Below the pieces are notes generated by a model. It ran no database searches. It was not told the origin of the DNA and saw only the letters and a program-made list of their open reading frames with translations. The position numbers were made by a program, and so were the translations under genes. A stretch of 29,450 nt of DNA, from contig NW_008705613.1 in the NCBI RefSeq assembly GCF_000186865.1, positions 107,974 through 137,423 of the forward strand, read 5' to 3'. Positions 28,298 through 29,450 of the stretch are shown one piece after another. Origin of the DNA: Aureococcus anophagefferens. Its lineage: Eukaryota > Sar > Pelagophyceae > Pelagomonadales > Pelagomonadaceae. Position 1 is the stretch's first letter; each line of letters starts with the position of its first letter.

Positions 28298-29450
28298 ATG
28301 ATGGGGACACCCAACAGCCATATTTCATCGTCGCCTCGGCGTCATTTCCGTTTTATACCCCGCAGCTTTTTCTCGATTCTTCTGACCGGAGTAGATGAGC
28401 CACCGTTTCGTTCGAACTTGATAAAAGTATATTCTCCCCTCTTCGTGCAGAACGCGGTGCTCCTGCTGCTCTCCGTGTTGTGGGGCGGCATTGCTACCCT
28501 TGGCGTCCACGCGACCATGATTAGCGGGTACAGCGCAAAAAAACCTGGCGTTAGGGCGGGACAAACCGTGTCTCACATTGACAGTGTCAAGCACGGAAAG
28601 CACCTCTGCCTAGGCCATGTGGCCTATGGAGAAAGGTCTGAATCCCTACCCTACCAATCAGCCCGGGAGACGTTCATATTGCATAGGTACCTCGAACTGG
28701 GTGCTGCAACGGCAAACAATAAGCGTGAATACGCAAGGCAGAATCAGTACACCTTTGTTCCGATGGGCGCGCAAGATTACGAAACCCTATTGATGAGGTA
28801 CTGTCCCCTAATTGCGGCCGAGGCACGCATCGCAGATCCAATCACCGGTGCCAAATTCTGTGCAATGAGATACGCGCTTACAGAGCAGGGCTGTGATTGG
28901 ATGCTGCTCACTGATGTGGATTCGGTTGTCATCGACACATCCGTGAGGATCGAGGACTTGATCGGAGGCGAGACGGCGTTCTTATCGACTAGAGTTGCGA
29001 TCCCAGATGTCGTCTGGTTCGTTAATTGGTCTTTAGTCTCAGAGATACGAGAGGAGACGGAGGTGGAGGAAGCAGGTCGTGCATCTATCATTGGGGGTTC
29101 GTGTGGAGACGTGGTTGTCTTTGCCGCGAGCCTAAACACGGGCGCCTTCCTCATGCGCAGCTCTACGTTCACATTTGATCTCCTGACCCACAATGTCCTC
29201 GCACTGAGTTCCATGGGACCGTCCTTTCTCACAGAATCTGCTTGCAGCACTGCAGGCATCGGTGCGGCTGAAGAGGACCAATGTGCGTCCAACTCGGGCG
29301 TGGAAGAGTGCAGCATCGGCTGTATCCATCGTATGCACCCTGATTGGCTCAAGAAGGCTTGGTGCCTTTCCGCATTGCCGTCGGATGCCCCCGCGGTACC
29401 TGCAGCCATTAATATGGTCTCCCCTCGCCTCTCCGCCCAAGCTGGTCACG
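28298..29450 (+). CDS. Type II glycosyltransferase, GT34 (GMA12/MNN10)-like, partial
   Basis: Open from ATG 28298 (a second ATG is at 28301) to the window edge, 384 codons. A membrane segment (AVLLLLSVLWGGIATLGV, about residues 53-70) follows a basic N terminus. The catalytic domain shows NNKREYARQNQYTFV near 140-155, DWMLLTDVDSVVID with the metal-binding DVD at 206-208, and LNTGAFLMRSSTFTFDLL. These match the NK..YA..hGY, W..lDsD and N.GvFl.R motifs of Golgi galactosyl/xylosyl/mannosyl transferases of GT34. Donor and acceptor are unknown. A stopless in-frame segment (28391-28450) begins GTAGAT and ends in a pyrimidine tract plus CAG, so it is probably a 60-nt intron. The gene is divergent from the GlcNAc-type transferase. 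Confidence 0.7.
   Translation, partial: MMGTPNSHISSSPRRHFRFIPRSFFSILLTGVDEPPFRSNLIKVYSPLFVQNAVLLLLSVLWGGIATLGVHATMISGYSAKKPGVRAGQTVSHIDSVKHGKHLCLGHVAYGERSESLPYQSARETFILHRYLELGAATANNKREYARQNQYTFVPMGAQDYETLLMRYCPLIAAEARIADPITGAKFCAMRYALTEQGCDWMLLTDVDSVVIDTSVRIEDLIGGETAFLSTRVAIPDVVWFVNWSLVSEIREETEVEEAGRASIIGGSCGDVVVFAASLNTGAFLMRSSTFTFDLLTHNVLALSSMGPSFLTESACSTAGIGAAEEDQCASNSGVEECSIGCIHRMHPDWLKKAWCLSALPSDAPAVPAAINMVSPRLSAQAGH

Noticed and set aside
28777..29449. Minus-strand frames at the right end
   Set aside because: Antisense to the GT34-like gene, whose plus-strand frame carries the recognisable motifs.

Overview
The window is nuclear DNA from a eukaryote, most likely a protist or alga. Seven protein genes can be read, and four of them are split by very small GT-AG introns, mostly 49-62 nt. 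The ribosomal protein P0 has an acidic Gly/Asp/Met-rich tail of a kind I associate with stramenopiles, and the SET and glycosyltransferase genes also look protist-like. A stramenopile alga is my best guess, not a firm call. Single-copy genes have moderate base composition, while the sequence between them is mosaic and often extremely GC-rich, with TIR elements, microsatellites, a minisatellite and decayed repeats. There is one assembly gap (11385-11696).

Layout. 1-568: edge fragment and a possible tiny gene. 1021-1936: TIR element. 2087-3505: repeats. 3606-4220: unknown acidic protein. 4592-6233: a complete Mutator-like element with 9-10 bp target duplication, 60 bp perfect TIRs and a two-exon gene for a DEK-C-like/zinc-finger protein. 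7143-8648: intronless SET methyltransferase. 8649-13700: gene-poor, repeat-rich, with the gap, a Tudor-like ORF and an 11-nt minisatellite. 13710-15200 (-): seven-exon alpha/beta hydrolase with a complete catalytic triad. 15850-18347 (+): eight-exon RCC1 propeller plus UBR-type zinc finger. 18600-20118: GTTCCGG-rich sequence, trinucleotide repeats, a copia reverse-transcriptase relic and a dispersed repeat. 20167-22088 (+): membrane-anchored protein with three tandem Sec66-like domains. 22336-22600: palindromes and short repeats. 23022-23993 (+): ribosomal P0. 24906-26887 (-): GlcNAc-type glycosyltransferase with a one-base frameshift. 28298-29450 (+, runs off the edge): a second type II Golgi-like glycosyltransferase, divergent from the first.

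There is no operon logic; the genes are independently transcribed. A loose theme is the secretory pathway (Sec66-like protein, two glycosyltransferases). The most unusual items are the triple Sec66-like protein, the RCC1-UBR fusion, and the Mutator-like element that keeps only DNA-binding modules.
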